The notes beneath the pieces are model-generated. The model was given only the letters and a program-made list of their open reading frames with translations. It did no database searches and was not told where the DNA came from. Shown here one piece after another: positions 51,643 to 59,704 of a DNA stretch of 64,000 bases; the first letter of the stretch is position 1; each line of letters starts with the position of its first letter. This DNA is from Hymenobacter cheonanensis (lineage in GTDB: Bacteria; Bacteroidota; Bacteroidia; Cytophagales; Hymenobacteraceae): assembly GCF_030581075.1 (NCBI RefSeq), contig NZ_JAUQSW010000008.1:124001-188000 (forward strand), in the 5' to 3' direction. Both the position numbers and the translations under genes were made by a program.

Positions 51643-53316
51643 ATGAATGTTTCTACCCATTTTTTAGCCCGCCCGCTGCGGGCCTGGGCCAGCCGCCTGC
51701 TCTGGCTGGCTTTGGTCGTTTTTTCAAGCCACGCGGCCTTTGCCTTGCAGGGCTACCCGGGCGCGCACGACCCCTCCACGATGGTGAAGCGCAACGGCGT
51801 GTACCACATCTGGACGACCGGCGACCAGGTGTACCACATGACCTCGACCGACCTCATCCACTGGCAGCCGGCGGCTACGGTGTTTGCGGCGGGCACCTGG
51901 CCGGGCTGGGTCACTACCTACGTGCCGGGCTTCAAGGGTAATTTCTGGGCACCCGAGTGCGTGTTTATGAACGGCAAATACTACCTGTACTACTCGTGCT
52001 CGCTAGGGGGGCGCGAGTCGGCCATCGGCCTGGCCACCAGCCCCGACCTCACGACCTGGACCGACCAGGGCATGGTGGTGTACTCGGATGCCACCTCGCC
52101 CTGGGGCAGCATCGACCCGGCCGTGTTTACCGATGCCCAGGGCAAGGTATGGATGGCCTTTGGCTCGCACCTGAGCGGTAACTGGCTCATTCAGCTCGAC
52201 CCCACCACCGGCAAGCGCCTGGATACCAACATCAAAAACGTGGCCGGCATCAGCCCGTGGTGCGAAAACGAGGCCTCCTACGTGATGCAGCACGGCGGCT
52301 ACTACTACCTGTTCTACAACCGCGGCATTTGCTGCGCCGGCGTCACGAGCACCTACTACGTGCAGATGGGTCGCGCCACTAGCCCCACCGGCCCTTACCT
52401 CGACAAAAACGGCGTGGATTTGCTGCAAGGCGGCGGCACCGATTTTTTGGTAGGCAAGGATAATTACGTGGGCCCCGGCCAGGTGGGCTTGTTCACAGAG
52501 AATGGGGTGAATTACCTGACCTACCACTACTACAACGCCAAGGCCAATGGCGCGCCCACCCTCGGCATTGCCAACCTGAGCTGGGATGCCGCCGGCTGGC
52601 CCGTAGCCACCCAGGACTGGCTGCCGGCCGGCACCTACACCCTCACCAACCAAAACAGCGGCAAGGCCTGGGCCACCGCCAGCTGCACCGCGGCTGCTGG
52701 CCAGGCCCTCGTGCAAAGCACTGCCACCGGCCAGCCCTGCCAGCAGTGGAAGCTGACGCCCCAGGGCAGCGGCGTGTATAAAATCACCAACGTGGGCAGC
52801 AACCTCAACGCCGACCAGGCCGACTGCGCCGAAGCCGCCGGCACCAAGCTAGGCCTGCAAGCCAACTCGGCGCTCAATTGCCAGCAGTTCCGGGTAGAGC
52901 GCGCCGCCGATGGCACCTACGTGCTAGCCGCCTACTATGGCAACAGGGTGGTGGAAGTGCCCAACGCTGCCCTCACCGACGGCCAGCAGCTGGGCCTCTG
53001 GGATTATAACGGCTGCACCTGCCAGCACTGGACCATCAGCGCCGTGGGTGTGGTAACGGCCACCGCACCTGCGGCCCCGGAGGCGCAGATACGGCTGTTT
53101 CCTAACCCCACGCCCGGCGGCACTTTCGCGCTGGAGCTGCCGGCCGCCACCGCCGCCACCGTGCGCGTGGCCGACCTCAGCGGCCGCGAGGTATACCGGG
53201 TTGAGCTGAGCGCGGGCGGCGCCCGCACCGTAGCAACCGGCCTGCGCGCCGGGGCCTACCTGGTGCAGATTTCCACGCCCAGCCTCACTACCACCCGCAA
53301 GCTGGTGGTGCTGTAA
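51643..53316 (+). CDS. Secreted GH43 arabinan hydrolase with lectin domain and T9SS tag (second paralogue)
   Basis: 557 residues. Signal peptide (about 1-34). GH43 domain (about 38-325): AHDPSTMVKRNGVYHIWTTGD, FWAPECVFMNGKYYLYYS, GSIDPAVFTDAQGKVWMAFGS and CENEASYVMQHGGYYYLFYNRGICC. Ricin-type lectin part (about 330-465) and T9SS tag (about 485-557: IRLFPNPTPGGTFALEL, VRVADLSGREVYRVEL, LRAGAYLVQI). Same domain order as the proteins at 40270 and 53449, but diverged, which suggests different chain-length or branch preferences. Confidence 0.93.
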   Translation: MNVSTHFLARPLRAWASRLLWLALVVFSSHAAFALQGYPGAHDPSTMVKRNGVYHIWTTGDQVYHMTSTDLIHWQPAATVFAAGTWPGWVTTYVPGFKGNFWAPECVFMNGKYYLYYSCSLGGRESAIGLATSPDLTTWTDQGMVVYSDATSPWGSIDPAVFTDAQGKVWMAFGSHLSGNWLIQLDPTTGKRLDTNIKNVAGISPWCENEASYVMQHGGYYYLFYNRGICCAGVTSTYYVQMGRATSPTGPYLDKNGVDLLQGGGTDFLVGKDNYVGPGQVGLFTENGVNYLTYHYYNAKANGAPTLGIANLSWDAAGWPVATQDWLPAGTYTLTNQNSGKAWATASCTAAAGQALVQSTATGQPCQQWKLTPQGSGVYKITNVGSNLNADQADCAEAAGTKLGLQANSALNCQQFRVERAADGTYVLAAYYGNRVVEVPNAALTDGQQLGLWDYNGCTCQHWTISAVGVVTATAPAAPEAQIRLFPNPTPGGTFALELPAATAATVRVADLSGREVYRVELSAGGARTVATGLRAGAYLVQISTPSLTTTRKLVVL

Positions 53317-53345
53317 GGGGAGCTGCCTCAGCTTCTGGGCCACCT

Positions 53346-53386
53346 AAAAAAGCCCGTCATCCCAACGAAGGATGACGGGCTTTTTT
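53346..53386. terminator. Bidirectional terminator between two convergent GH43 genes
   Basis: AAAAAAGCCCGTCATCC (53346-53362) and GGATGACGGGCTTTTTT (53370-53386) pair perfectly over 17 bp around a 7-nt loop. Confidence 0.93.
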
Positions 53387-53448
53387 GGGCGTTTAGGGCT
53401 AGCGGACGGTAGCGCGAAGCGAAAGCCGGCCGCTAGCGCCGGCTAGCC

Positions 53449-55233
53449 TCAGCGGATGACAAGTTTCTCGGTGAAGGTGCCCGCCGCGCCGCTTACGCGC
53501 AGCAGATACAAGCCGGGCGCCAGCGCGGCCTCGACCGGCAGCGTAGCCTGCCCGTCGCTGGTGCGGGCATACACCCGGCGGCCCAGCCCATCGGCGATGG
53601 TGAGGGTGACAGGGCTAGCGGCCAGCTCGGCGCCCAGGCTCACCACAAAGCGGCCCTGCACTGCCGGGTTGGGGTACACGCTGAGCTGCTCGGCAGAGCT
53701 GGCGGCTGCCGTTGGCGGGCTGGCCTGCGCCAGGCGGGCAGTGCTGGTGGGCGCAATGCCCCACTGCTGGCAGGTATTGGCCAGGTAGTCATAGAGCGCG
53801 AGCTGGGTGCCGGCCGTGGCCGAGCAGGCGGGCACTTCCACCACGCGGTTGCCATTCACCGAGGCCAGCACGAAGGTGTTGGCGTTGGTGCGCTCGATTT
53901 TGAAGCGCTGGTTGGTGCCGCCGTTGTAGGCGTAGAGCTGGAGCCTGGCGCCGTTGTCGGGGCTCTTGGCCACCACATCGGCCGACAAGCCCCCGAGCGC
54001 GTTCGTGATTTTATACTCGCCGTTGCCGTCGGGCGTCAGGTCCCACTGCTGGCAGGTGAGGCCGCTCGGGGTGCCCTGGGCAATGGCCTGGCCCGAGGCG
54101 CCGGTGCAGCCCCAGGCATCCCACACCTTGCCGCTGTTCTGGTTGGTGAGGGTGTAGCGGCCGGCGGCCAGCCAGTCGCGGGTGATGAATGGCCACGCCG
54201 CGCCATCCCAGCCCAGGTTGCCCACGCTGAGGCGGGCGCGGCCGTTCTGGTTGCTGTCGTAGTAGTGGTGGGTGAGGTAGTTGACCCCGTTTTCGATGAA
54301 CAAGCCCACGCAGCCCGGCCCCACGTAGTTGCCCTGGGTAGCGATGAGCGTGGTGCCGCCGTTCTTGTTCAGGTCCACCCCGTTCTTATCTAGGTAAGGG
54401 CCGGTAATACTGCTGCTACGCCCCACCACCACGTAGTAGGTGCTGTTCGAGCCCTGGCAGCAGGCGCCTTTGTTGAGAAACAAATAGTAATAAGAGCCGT
54501 TGCGCACGATGTACGAGGCCTCGCTGCCGCTGCTGTTCCGCGTGGTACCATCGCTGGCCACGTTGCCAGCCAGCCAGTACGAGCTGGTGTTCAGGCGCTT
54601 GCCGGTGGCGGGGTCGAGCTGCACGAGCTTGATGCCCTTGAAAAACGAGCCATAGCTCATCCACAGTTTGCCGCTGGCATCGGTGATGATGGCCGGGTCG
54701 ATGGCATTTTCGGCGCTGCCGCTGCCGGTCGACACTACCTCGCCCTGGTCTACCCAATTGTAGTTGGGGCTAGCCGGGTCGAGCGTTACGTTGGTGGCCA
54801 GCCCGATGGCCGAGGTATTCGTCCCAAATTTCGAGCACGAATAATACAGGTAGTACTTGCCGTTGCGGTACACGCACTCCGGCGCCCAGTACGTGTCGGA
54901 GGTCCGGTCGAAGCCCGGCACGCGGCCCGTAATCCAGGCCGGCTGCACGCCATTAAACACCGATTTGGGGCCCGATTGCCAGTTCACCAAATCGGTAGAG
55001 TACATGGCATAAATATCAGTGCCCGTGGTAAATACCCAGTATTTGTTGCCTTCCTTGATGATGGTCGAAGGGTCGTGGCAGTTATCGTTGCCTTGCAGGG
55101 CGTAAGCCGCCGGGCTCAGCAGCAGCCCTAGGAGCAGGAGCAGGCCAGTGGGCAGGCGCTGCCAGCGGCGGGGCAGCAAAAAGGGTAGGCATGCGCCGGC
55201 CGCTCGCCGGAGCGAGGAGAATAGGTGCTTCAT
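53449..55233 (-). CDS. Secreted GH43 arabinan hydrolase with lectin domain and T9SS tag (third paralogue)
   Basis: 594 residues from ATG 55233; the frame extends upstream into the operator but the ATG precedes a good signal peptide (to about residue 45). GH43 blocks: CHDPSTIIKEGNKYWVF, YWAPECVYRNGKYYLYYS, NAIDPAIITDASGKLWMSYGS, GSEASYIVRNGSYYYLFLNKGACC. Ricin-type lectin (about 355-490) and T9SS tag (LSVYPNPAVQGRF … LAPGLYLLRV). The only gene of the arabinose locus on the minus strand; its promoter carries the same operator as susC, so both are probably induced together. Confidence 0.93.
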   Translation of the reverse strand: MKHLFSSLRRAAGACLPFLLPRRWQRLPTGLLLLLGLLLSPAAYALQGNDNCHDPSTIIKEGNKYWVFTTGTDIYAMYSTDLVNWQSGPKSVFNGVQPAWITGRVPGFDRTSDTYWAPECVYRNGKYYLYYSCSKFGTNTSAIGLATNVTLDPASPNYNWVDQGEVVSTGSGSAENAIDPAIITDASGKLWMSYGSFFKGIKLVQLDPATGKRLNTSSYWLAGNVASDGTTRNSSGSEASYIVRNGSYYYLFLNKGACCQGSNSTYYVVVGRSSSITGPYLDKNGVDLNKNGGTTLIATQGNYVGPGCVGLFIENGVNYLTHHYYDSNQNGRARLSVGNLGWDGAAWPFITRDWLAAGRYTLTNQNSGKVWDAWGCTGASGQAIAQGTPSGLTCQQWDLTPDGNGEYKITNALGGLSADVVAKSPDNGARLQLYAYNGGTNQRFKIERTNANTFVLASVNGNRVVEVPACSATAGTQLALYDYLANTCQQWGIAPTSTARLAQASPPTAAASSAEQLSVYPNPAVQGRFVVSLGAELAASPVTLTIADGLGRRVYARTSDGQATLPVEAALAPGLYLLRVSGAAGTFTEKLVIR

Positions 55234-55256
55234 GGGTTGGGTGGGGAAAAGGAAGT

Positions 55257-55305
55257 TTACACAATCGTTTGTGCACAAATGTAAGAAAAATATTCAGTCT
55301 GCAAA
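55257..55305 (-). promoter_or_regulatory. Promoter and LacI-type operator of the minus-strand GH43 gene
   Basis: On the minus strand TTTG (55302-55305), an 18-bp gap and TACATTTG (55276-55283) match the Bacteroidota promoter well. Directly downstream, 55257-55276 reads TTACACAATCGTTTGTGCAC on the plus strand, 17 of 20 identical to the susC operator, with the shared core CACAAnCGnTTGTG. Confidence 0.8.
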
Positions 55306-55488
55306 ATCGGATAGCATTTTTGCAAAATGTTATTGAGTAGCATTTTAAATAAAATAAAAGTTGTTGTGTTGCTCAGCTGTTAGCCAGGAGGGTGGGTTGG
55401 CATGGTGCGTAACTAAACAATCGATACGCTAACTTGCAGGCTCCTTGTCCCACCATACGCTGCGGGTGCCGCTGCCCCTGCCTAGCCC

Positions 55489-57339
55489 ATGCCTTTGCTT
55501 CCTAAGCTGTTAAGTGGCAGCGCGCTGCTGCTGGCCGTTGCCCAGCCCGCCTGCGCGCAAAAATCGGCTCCCAAAAGTGACTTCCACCAGTGGGCTGCCA
55601 CGCCCCCGATGGGCTGGAACAGCTGGGACTGCTACGGCCCCACCGTGACCGAAGCCGAGGTGAAAGCCAATGCCGACTACATGGCTAAGCACCTCAAAGC
55701 CAGTGGTTGGGAGTACGTAGTAGTCGATATTCGTTGGTACGTGGGCAACGACACCGCCCACGGCTACAACGAAAAAGACCCCGCCTGGAACATCGACCAG
55801 TACGGCCGCTTCGTGCCCGCGCCCAACCGCTTTCCGTCGGCCGCTGGCGGCCAGGGCTTCAGGCCGCTGGCTGAGTATATGCACGCCCGGGGCCTGAAAT
55901 TTGGCATTCACCTCATGCGCGGCGTGCCGGTGGTGGCCGTGCAGCGCCAGCTGCCCATCAAAGGCACCAGGCTTACGGCGGCCGATATCTACAGCAAAGA
56001 TGGCCAGGCCGCGTGGCTGCACGATATGTACACGGTGGCGGCGGCCAAGCCCGGCGCGCAGGAATATTACAACTCGCTGTTTGAGCTGTACGCGAGCTGG
56101 GGCGTTGATTTTGTGAAGATTGACGACCTCTCGGAGCCCTACCACACGGGCGAGATTGAGCTGATTCGCAAGGCCATCGACCGCACGGGCCGCAAAATCG
56201 TGTTCAGCATGTCGCCGGGCGAAACGCCCATTGCCGACGCCCGGCACGCCCAGCAGCACGCCAACATGTGGCGCACCGTGGGCGATTTCTGGGACTCGTG
56301 GGAGCAGCTCAAGGAGCACTTCGACGTGTGCCAGCGCTGGGCGCCCTACATCAGCACCGGCGCCTGGCCCGATGCCGACATGCTGCCGCTGGGCCGCCTG
56401 GGCATCCGGGCCGAGCGCGGCGACGACCGCCAGACCCGCTTTACGCCCGATGAGCAGCGCACACTCATGACGTTGTGGAGCATCTTCCGCTCGCCGCTGA
56501 TGATGGGCGGCGATTTGCCTAGCAACCCGCCCGCCACGCTAGCCCTGCTCACCAACCCGCGGGTGCTGGCCGTGAACCGCGCCAGCACCCACAACCGCCA
56601 GCTTTTCCGGCGCGGCGACCTGGTGGGCTGGGTGGCCGACGACCCCCAGACGGGCGATAAGTTTCTGGCCCTTTTCAACGCCCAGGACCAGGAGCTGGCC
56701 CCCGCCAGCGCGGCCGCCGCGGCTAGCCCCCTTATCAACCGCCAAACGCCCCAGGCTACGCTGGAGGTAGACCTGGCCGGCGCTCAAAACCTTTACCTAA
56801 TCGTGCGCGGCGGCGCCGACGGTACCGCTTGGGACCACGCCGATTGGCTCAACCCCGTGCTGCTGAGTGCCGACGGTGCCAAAACGTTGCCCCTCAACAC
56901 GCTGCCCTGGCAGTCGGCCACCGCCGGCTGGGGCCAAACCACCGCCAACAAAAGCGTGAGCGGCGGCCCGCTCATCGTGGCTGGCCAAACCTGCCCGGCC
57001 GGCATTGGTACGCACGCCAATTCGCTGATTACTTACGTGGTACCGGCTGGCTACACGCGCCTGCGCACCGGCGTGGGCCTCGACCAAGCTGCTGCGGGAC
57101 AGAATACCGGCGGCACCATGCAATTCTTAGTATTTACCAAGAGCCCGCTGCTGCCCGCGCCCGCCGATTCGGTGCGCGTACCCGTGACCATGCAGGAGCT
57201 GGGAATGCCTGGCGGCGCTACCGTGCAGGATTTGTGGACCGGCCGCCGGGTGGGGATTTTCTCGCAGGAATTTGCGCCCTACATTCGGCGGCACGGGGCG
57301 GGCTTTTACCGCCTTGCCAAGCCCGGGGCTGGCAAATAA
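55489..57339 (+). CDS. Secreted GH27 family glycosidase with NPCBM-like domain
   Basis: 616 residues. Signal peptide (about 1-23). GH27 barrel opening TPPMGWNSWDCYGPTVTE, nucleophile Asp 212 in VDFVKIDDLSEPYH, acid/base region GAWPDADMLPLGRLG and SIFRSPLMMGGDLPSN. A NPCBM-like domain (about 425-550, with VLLSADGAKTLPLNTLPWQ and GIGTHANSLITYVVPAGYTRLR) is inserted before the last beta-strands. GH27 enzymes are alpha-galactosidases, and some are beta-L-arabinopyranosidases; in this locus the latter is a real possibility. No terminator before the GH36 gene 36 bp downstream. Confidence 0.92.
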   Translation: MPLLPKLLSGSALLLAVAQPACAQKSAPKSDFHQWAATPPMGWNSWDCYGPTVTEAEVKANADYMAKHLKASGWEYVVVDIRWYVGNDTAHGYNEKDPAWNIDQYGRFVPAPNRFPSAAGGQGFRPLAEYMHARGLKFGIHLMRGVPVVAVQRQLPIKGTRLTAADIYSKDGQAAWLHDMYTVAAAKPGAQEYYNSLFELYASWGVDFVKIDDLSEPYHTGEIELIRKAIDRTGRKIVFSMSPGETPIADARHAQQHANMWRTVGDFWDSWEQLKEHFDVCQRWAPYISTGAWPDADMLPLGRLGIRAERGDDRQTRFTPDEQRTLMTLWSIFRSPLMMGGDLPSNPPATLALLTNPRVLAVNRASTHNRQLFRRGDLVGWVADDPQTGDKFLALFNAQDQELAPASAAAAASPLINRQTPQATLEVDLAGAQNLYLIVRGGADGTAWDHADWLNPVLLSADGAKTLPLNTLPWQSATAGWGQTTANKSVSGGPLIVAGQTCPAGIGTHANSLITYVVPAGYTRLRTGVGLDQAAAGQNTGGTMQFLVFTKSPLLPAPADSVRVPVTMQELGMPGGATVQDLWTGRRVGIFSQEFAPYIRRHGAGFYRLAKPGAGK

Positions 57340-57375
57340 CACCTCGATATCTTATTTTCTGCCAAGTAGTTGTCC

Positions 57376-59541
57376 ATGTCCGTTTCCCGTTCCTTTCGCT
57401 GGCTGTTGCTGCTCGTTATGCCCCTAGCTGCCCAGGCCCAGGCGCCCACCGCGCCCATCGTTATCGAAACCGCGCACGTGAGCCTGGTGCTGGCCGTGGG
57501 CAATCAGCAGAAGCTTTTCCAGACCTACCTGGGCCCGAAGCTGGCTAGCCCCGCCGACTACCCGGCGCTGCCTCAGCGCCACGAGGCCTACGTGCCGGCC
57601 GGCACCAGCAACCTCTTCGAGCCTGCCCTGCGCGTGGTGCACGCCGATGGCAATCCCTCGCTGGCGCTGGCTTTCGCGGGCGTGGAAACCGGCTCGTCCG
57701 GCGACGACGTGCGCACCACTACCATCCGCCTGCGCGACCCGCAGTATCCGGTGGAGGTGCGGCTGCACTTCGTGGCCTACCAGCGCGAGGACGTGCTGAA
57801 GACCTGGACCGAAATCGTGCACCACGAAAAGAAGCCGGTGGTGCTCACTAACTACGCCTCGGCCATGCTGCACTTCGATGCGCAGCACTACTACCTCACC
57901 CAGCTGCACGGCGACTGGGCCGAGGAGGCGCAGCAGCAGGAAAGCGCCCTCACCAGCGGCCTCAAAATCATCGACAGTAAGCTGGGTACCCGCGCCGGGT
58001 GGTACCAGACGCCCTCGTTTTTCCTGGCGCCCGACCGCCCCGCCACCGAAACCACCGGCGATGTGCTGGCCGGCACCCTGGCCTGGACCGGCAACTTCCG
58101 GCTGGCCTTCGAGCTGGATAATGAGCAGTCGCTGCGCGTGTCGGCCGGCATCAACCCGTATGCTTCGGAGTATACTTTGCCAGCGGGCCAGTCCTTTACC
58201 ACGCCCGAGTTCATCTTTACCTACAGCACCCAGGGCAAGGGCCAGGCCAGCCGCAACCTGCACCGTTGGGCTCGCCAGCAGGGTGGCACCCTCGACGGTA
58301 CCCAGCCGCGCCTCACGCTGCTCAACAACTGGGAGGCCACCTATTTCGACTTCAACGAGCCCAAGCTCGATGGCCTGATGGCCGACGCGGCCCGGCTAGG
58401 GGTCGATTTATTCCTGCTCGACGACGGCTGGTTTGGCAACAAATACCCGCGCAAGGACGACACCCAGGGCCTCGGCGACTGGCAGCCCACCAAGTCCAAA
58501 CTTCCCAACGGCGTGGGCCACCTCGTGCAAACCGCCACCAAGGAAGGCATCAGGTTTGGCATCTGGATTGAGCCCGAAATGGTGAACCCCAAGAGCGAGC
58601 TGTATGAAAAACACCCTAGCTGGGTGCTGAAGCTGCCCAACCGGCCCGAGGACTATTACCGCAACCAACTGGTGCTCGACCTCACCAATCCGCAGGTGCA
58701 GGACTTTGTGTATGGCATCGTGGATGCGCAGCTCAGCCAGGGCGCGGCCTACCTCAAGTGGGATTGCAACCGCATGATTACCAATGCGTACTCGCAGCAT
58801 TTGGGTAAGGACCAGTCGCACCTCTACGTGGACTACGTGCGTGGCCTCTACCGCGTGCTCGACCGCGTGCGCCAGAAGTACCCGCACGTGCCCATGATGC
58901 TGTGCTCGGGCGGCGGCGCGCGCGCCGACTACGGCGGGCTGAAGTACTTCACCGAGTTCTGGCCCAGCGACGACACCGACGCCCTGGAGCGCGTCTACAT
59001 TCAGTGGGGCTTTCTCAACTTCTTCCCGTCCAACACCTTGGCTAGCCACGTCACGAAATGGAACAAGGGCCAGAGCCTGAAATTCCGCACCGACGTGGCC
59101 ATGATGGGCAAGCTCGGCTACGACATTGAAGTGGATAAGATGACGCCCGCCGAGTTCCAGTTCAGCCAGCAGGCGGTGAAGGATTACAAGCGCCTGAGCC
59201 CCGTCATCTGGCAGGGCGACCTCTACAAACTGCGCTCACCCTACGAGAGTAATCAGGCTGCCCTGCTGTACGTGGCTGATAAACAAGATAAAGCGGTGGT
59301 ATTTGGCTACAACCTGCGTACCCGCTTCCACGAAACGGTGTTGCCGGTGAAGCTCCGGGGCCTCGACCCCGCCCGCCGCTACCGGCTCACCGAAATCAAC
59401 CTCATGCCCGGCCAGAAATCCGAGCTGGCCGCCAACGGCCAGACCTATTCCGGCGACTACCTCCAGAAGGTAGGCGTGGTGCTAAGCGACCCCGAAGCTA
59501 AGTCGCTGACCAGCCACGTGCTGGAAGTGACGGCCGAGTAA
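57376..59541 (+). CDS. Secreted GH36 alpha-galactosidase
   Basis: 721 residues from ATG 57376. Signal peptide (about 1-22). N-terminal beta-supersandwich, then the barrel with LLNNWEATYFDFNEPKLDGLMADAARLGVDLFLLDDGWFG, nucleophile Asp 463 in AYLKWDCNRMI, and the acid/base Asp in LCSGGGARADYGGLKYFTEFWPSDDTD. Length agrees with the 720-740 of bacterial GH36. It removes terminal alpha-galactose, probably from side chains of arabinogalactan or galactoside contaminants of the same cell-wall material. Confidence 0.95.
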   Translation: MSVSRSFRWLLLLVMPLAAQAQAPTAPIVIETAHVSLVLAVGNQQKLFQTYLGPKLASPADYPALPQRHEAYVPAGTSNLFEPALRVVHADGNPSLALAFAGVETGSSGDDVRTTTIRLRDPQYPVEVRLHFVAYQREDVLKTWTEIVHHEKKPVVLTNYASAMLHFDAQHYYLTQLHGDWAEEAQQQESALTSGLKIIDSKLGTRAGWYQTPSFFLAPDRPATETTGDVLAGTLAWTGNFRLAFELDNEQSLRVSAGINPYASEYTLPAGQSFTTPEFIFTYSTQGKGQASRNLHRWARQQGGTLDGTQPRLTLLNNWEATYFDFNEPKLDGLMADAARLGVDLFLLDDGWFGNKYPRKDDTQGLGDWQPTKSKLPNGVGHLVQTATKEGIRFGIWIEPEMVNPKSELYEKHPSWVLKLPNRPEDYYRNQLVLDLTNPQVQDFVYGIVDAQLSQGAAYLKWDCNRMITNAYSQHLGKDQSHLYVDYVRGLYRVLDRVRQKYPHVPMMLCSGGGARADYGGLKYFTEFWPSDDTDALERVYIQWGFLNFFPSNTLASHVTKWNKGQSLKFRTDVAMMGKLGYDIEVDKMTPAEFQFSQQAVKDYKRLSPVIWQGDLYKLRSPYESNQAALLYVADKQDKAVVFGYNLRTRFHETVLPVKLRGLDPARRYRLTEINLMPGQKSELAANGQTYSGDYLQKVGVVLSDPEAKSLTSHVLEVTAE

Positions 59542-59552
59542 GCACACGATTG

Positions 59553-59658
59553 ACCTCACCCCCAGCCCCTCTCCTTAGGGAGAGGGGAGCCAGTCGTCAA
59601 CAGACGCCAGCGAACGGTCGGCTCCCCTCTCCCCAAGGAGAGGGGCCGGGGGTGAGGT
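59553..59658. repeat. GC-rich inverted repeat, relative of the one at 47389
   Basis: ACCTCACCCCCAGCCCCTCT (from 59553) pairs with AGAGGGGCCGGGGGTGAGGT (to 59658), each arm about 39 bp with few mismatches and an inner small hairpin. It lies between the GH36 and GH127 genes. Confidence 0.88.
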
Positions 59659-59704
59659 TACCCGCTCGAACGACTTTGAACCATACTGAAAAGCCCCGCC
59701 CGCT

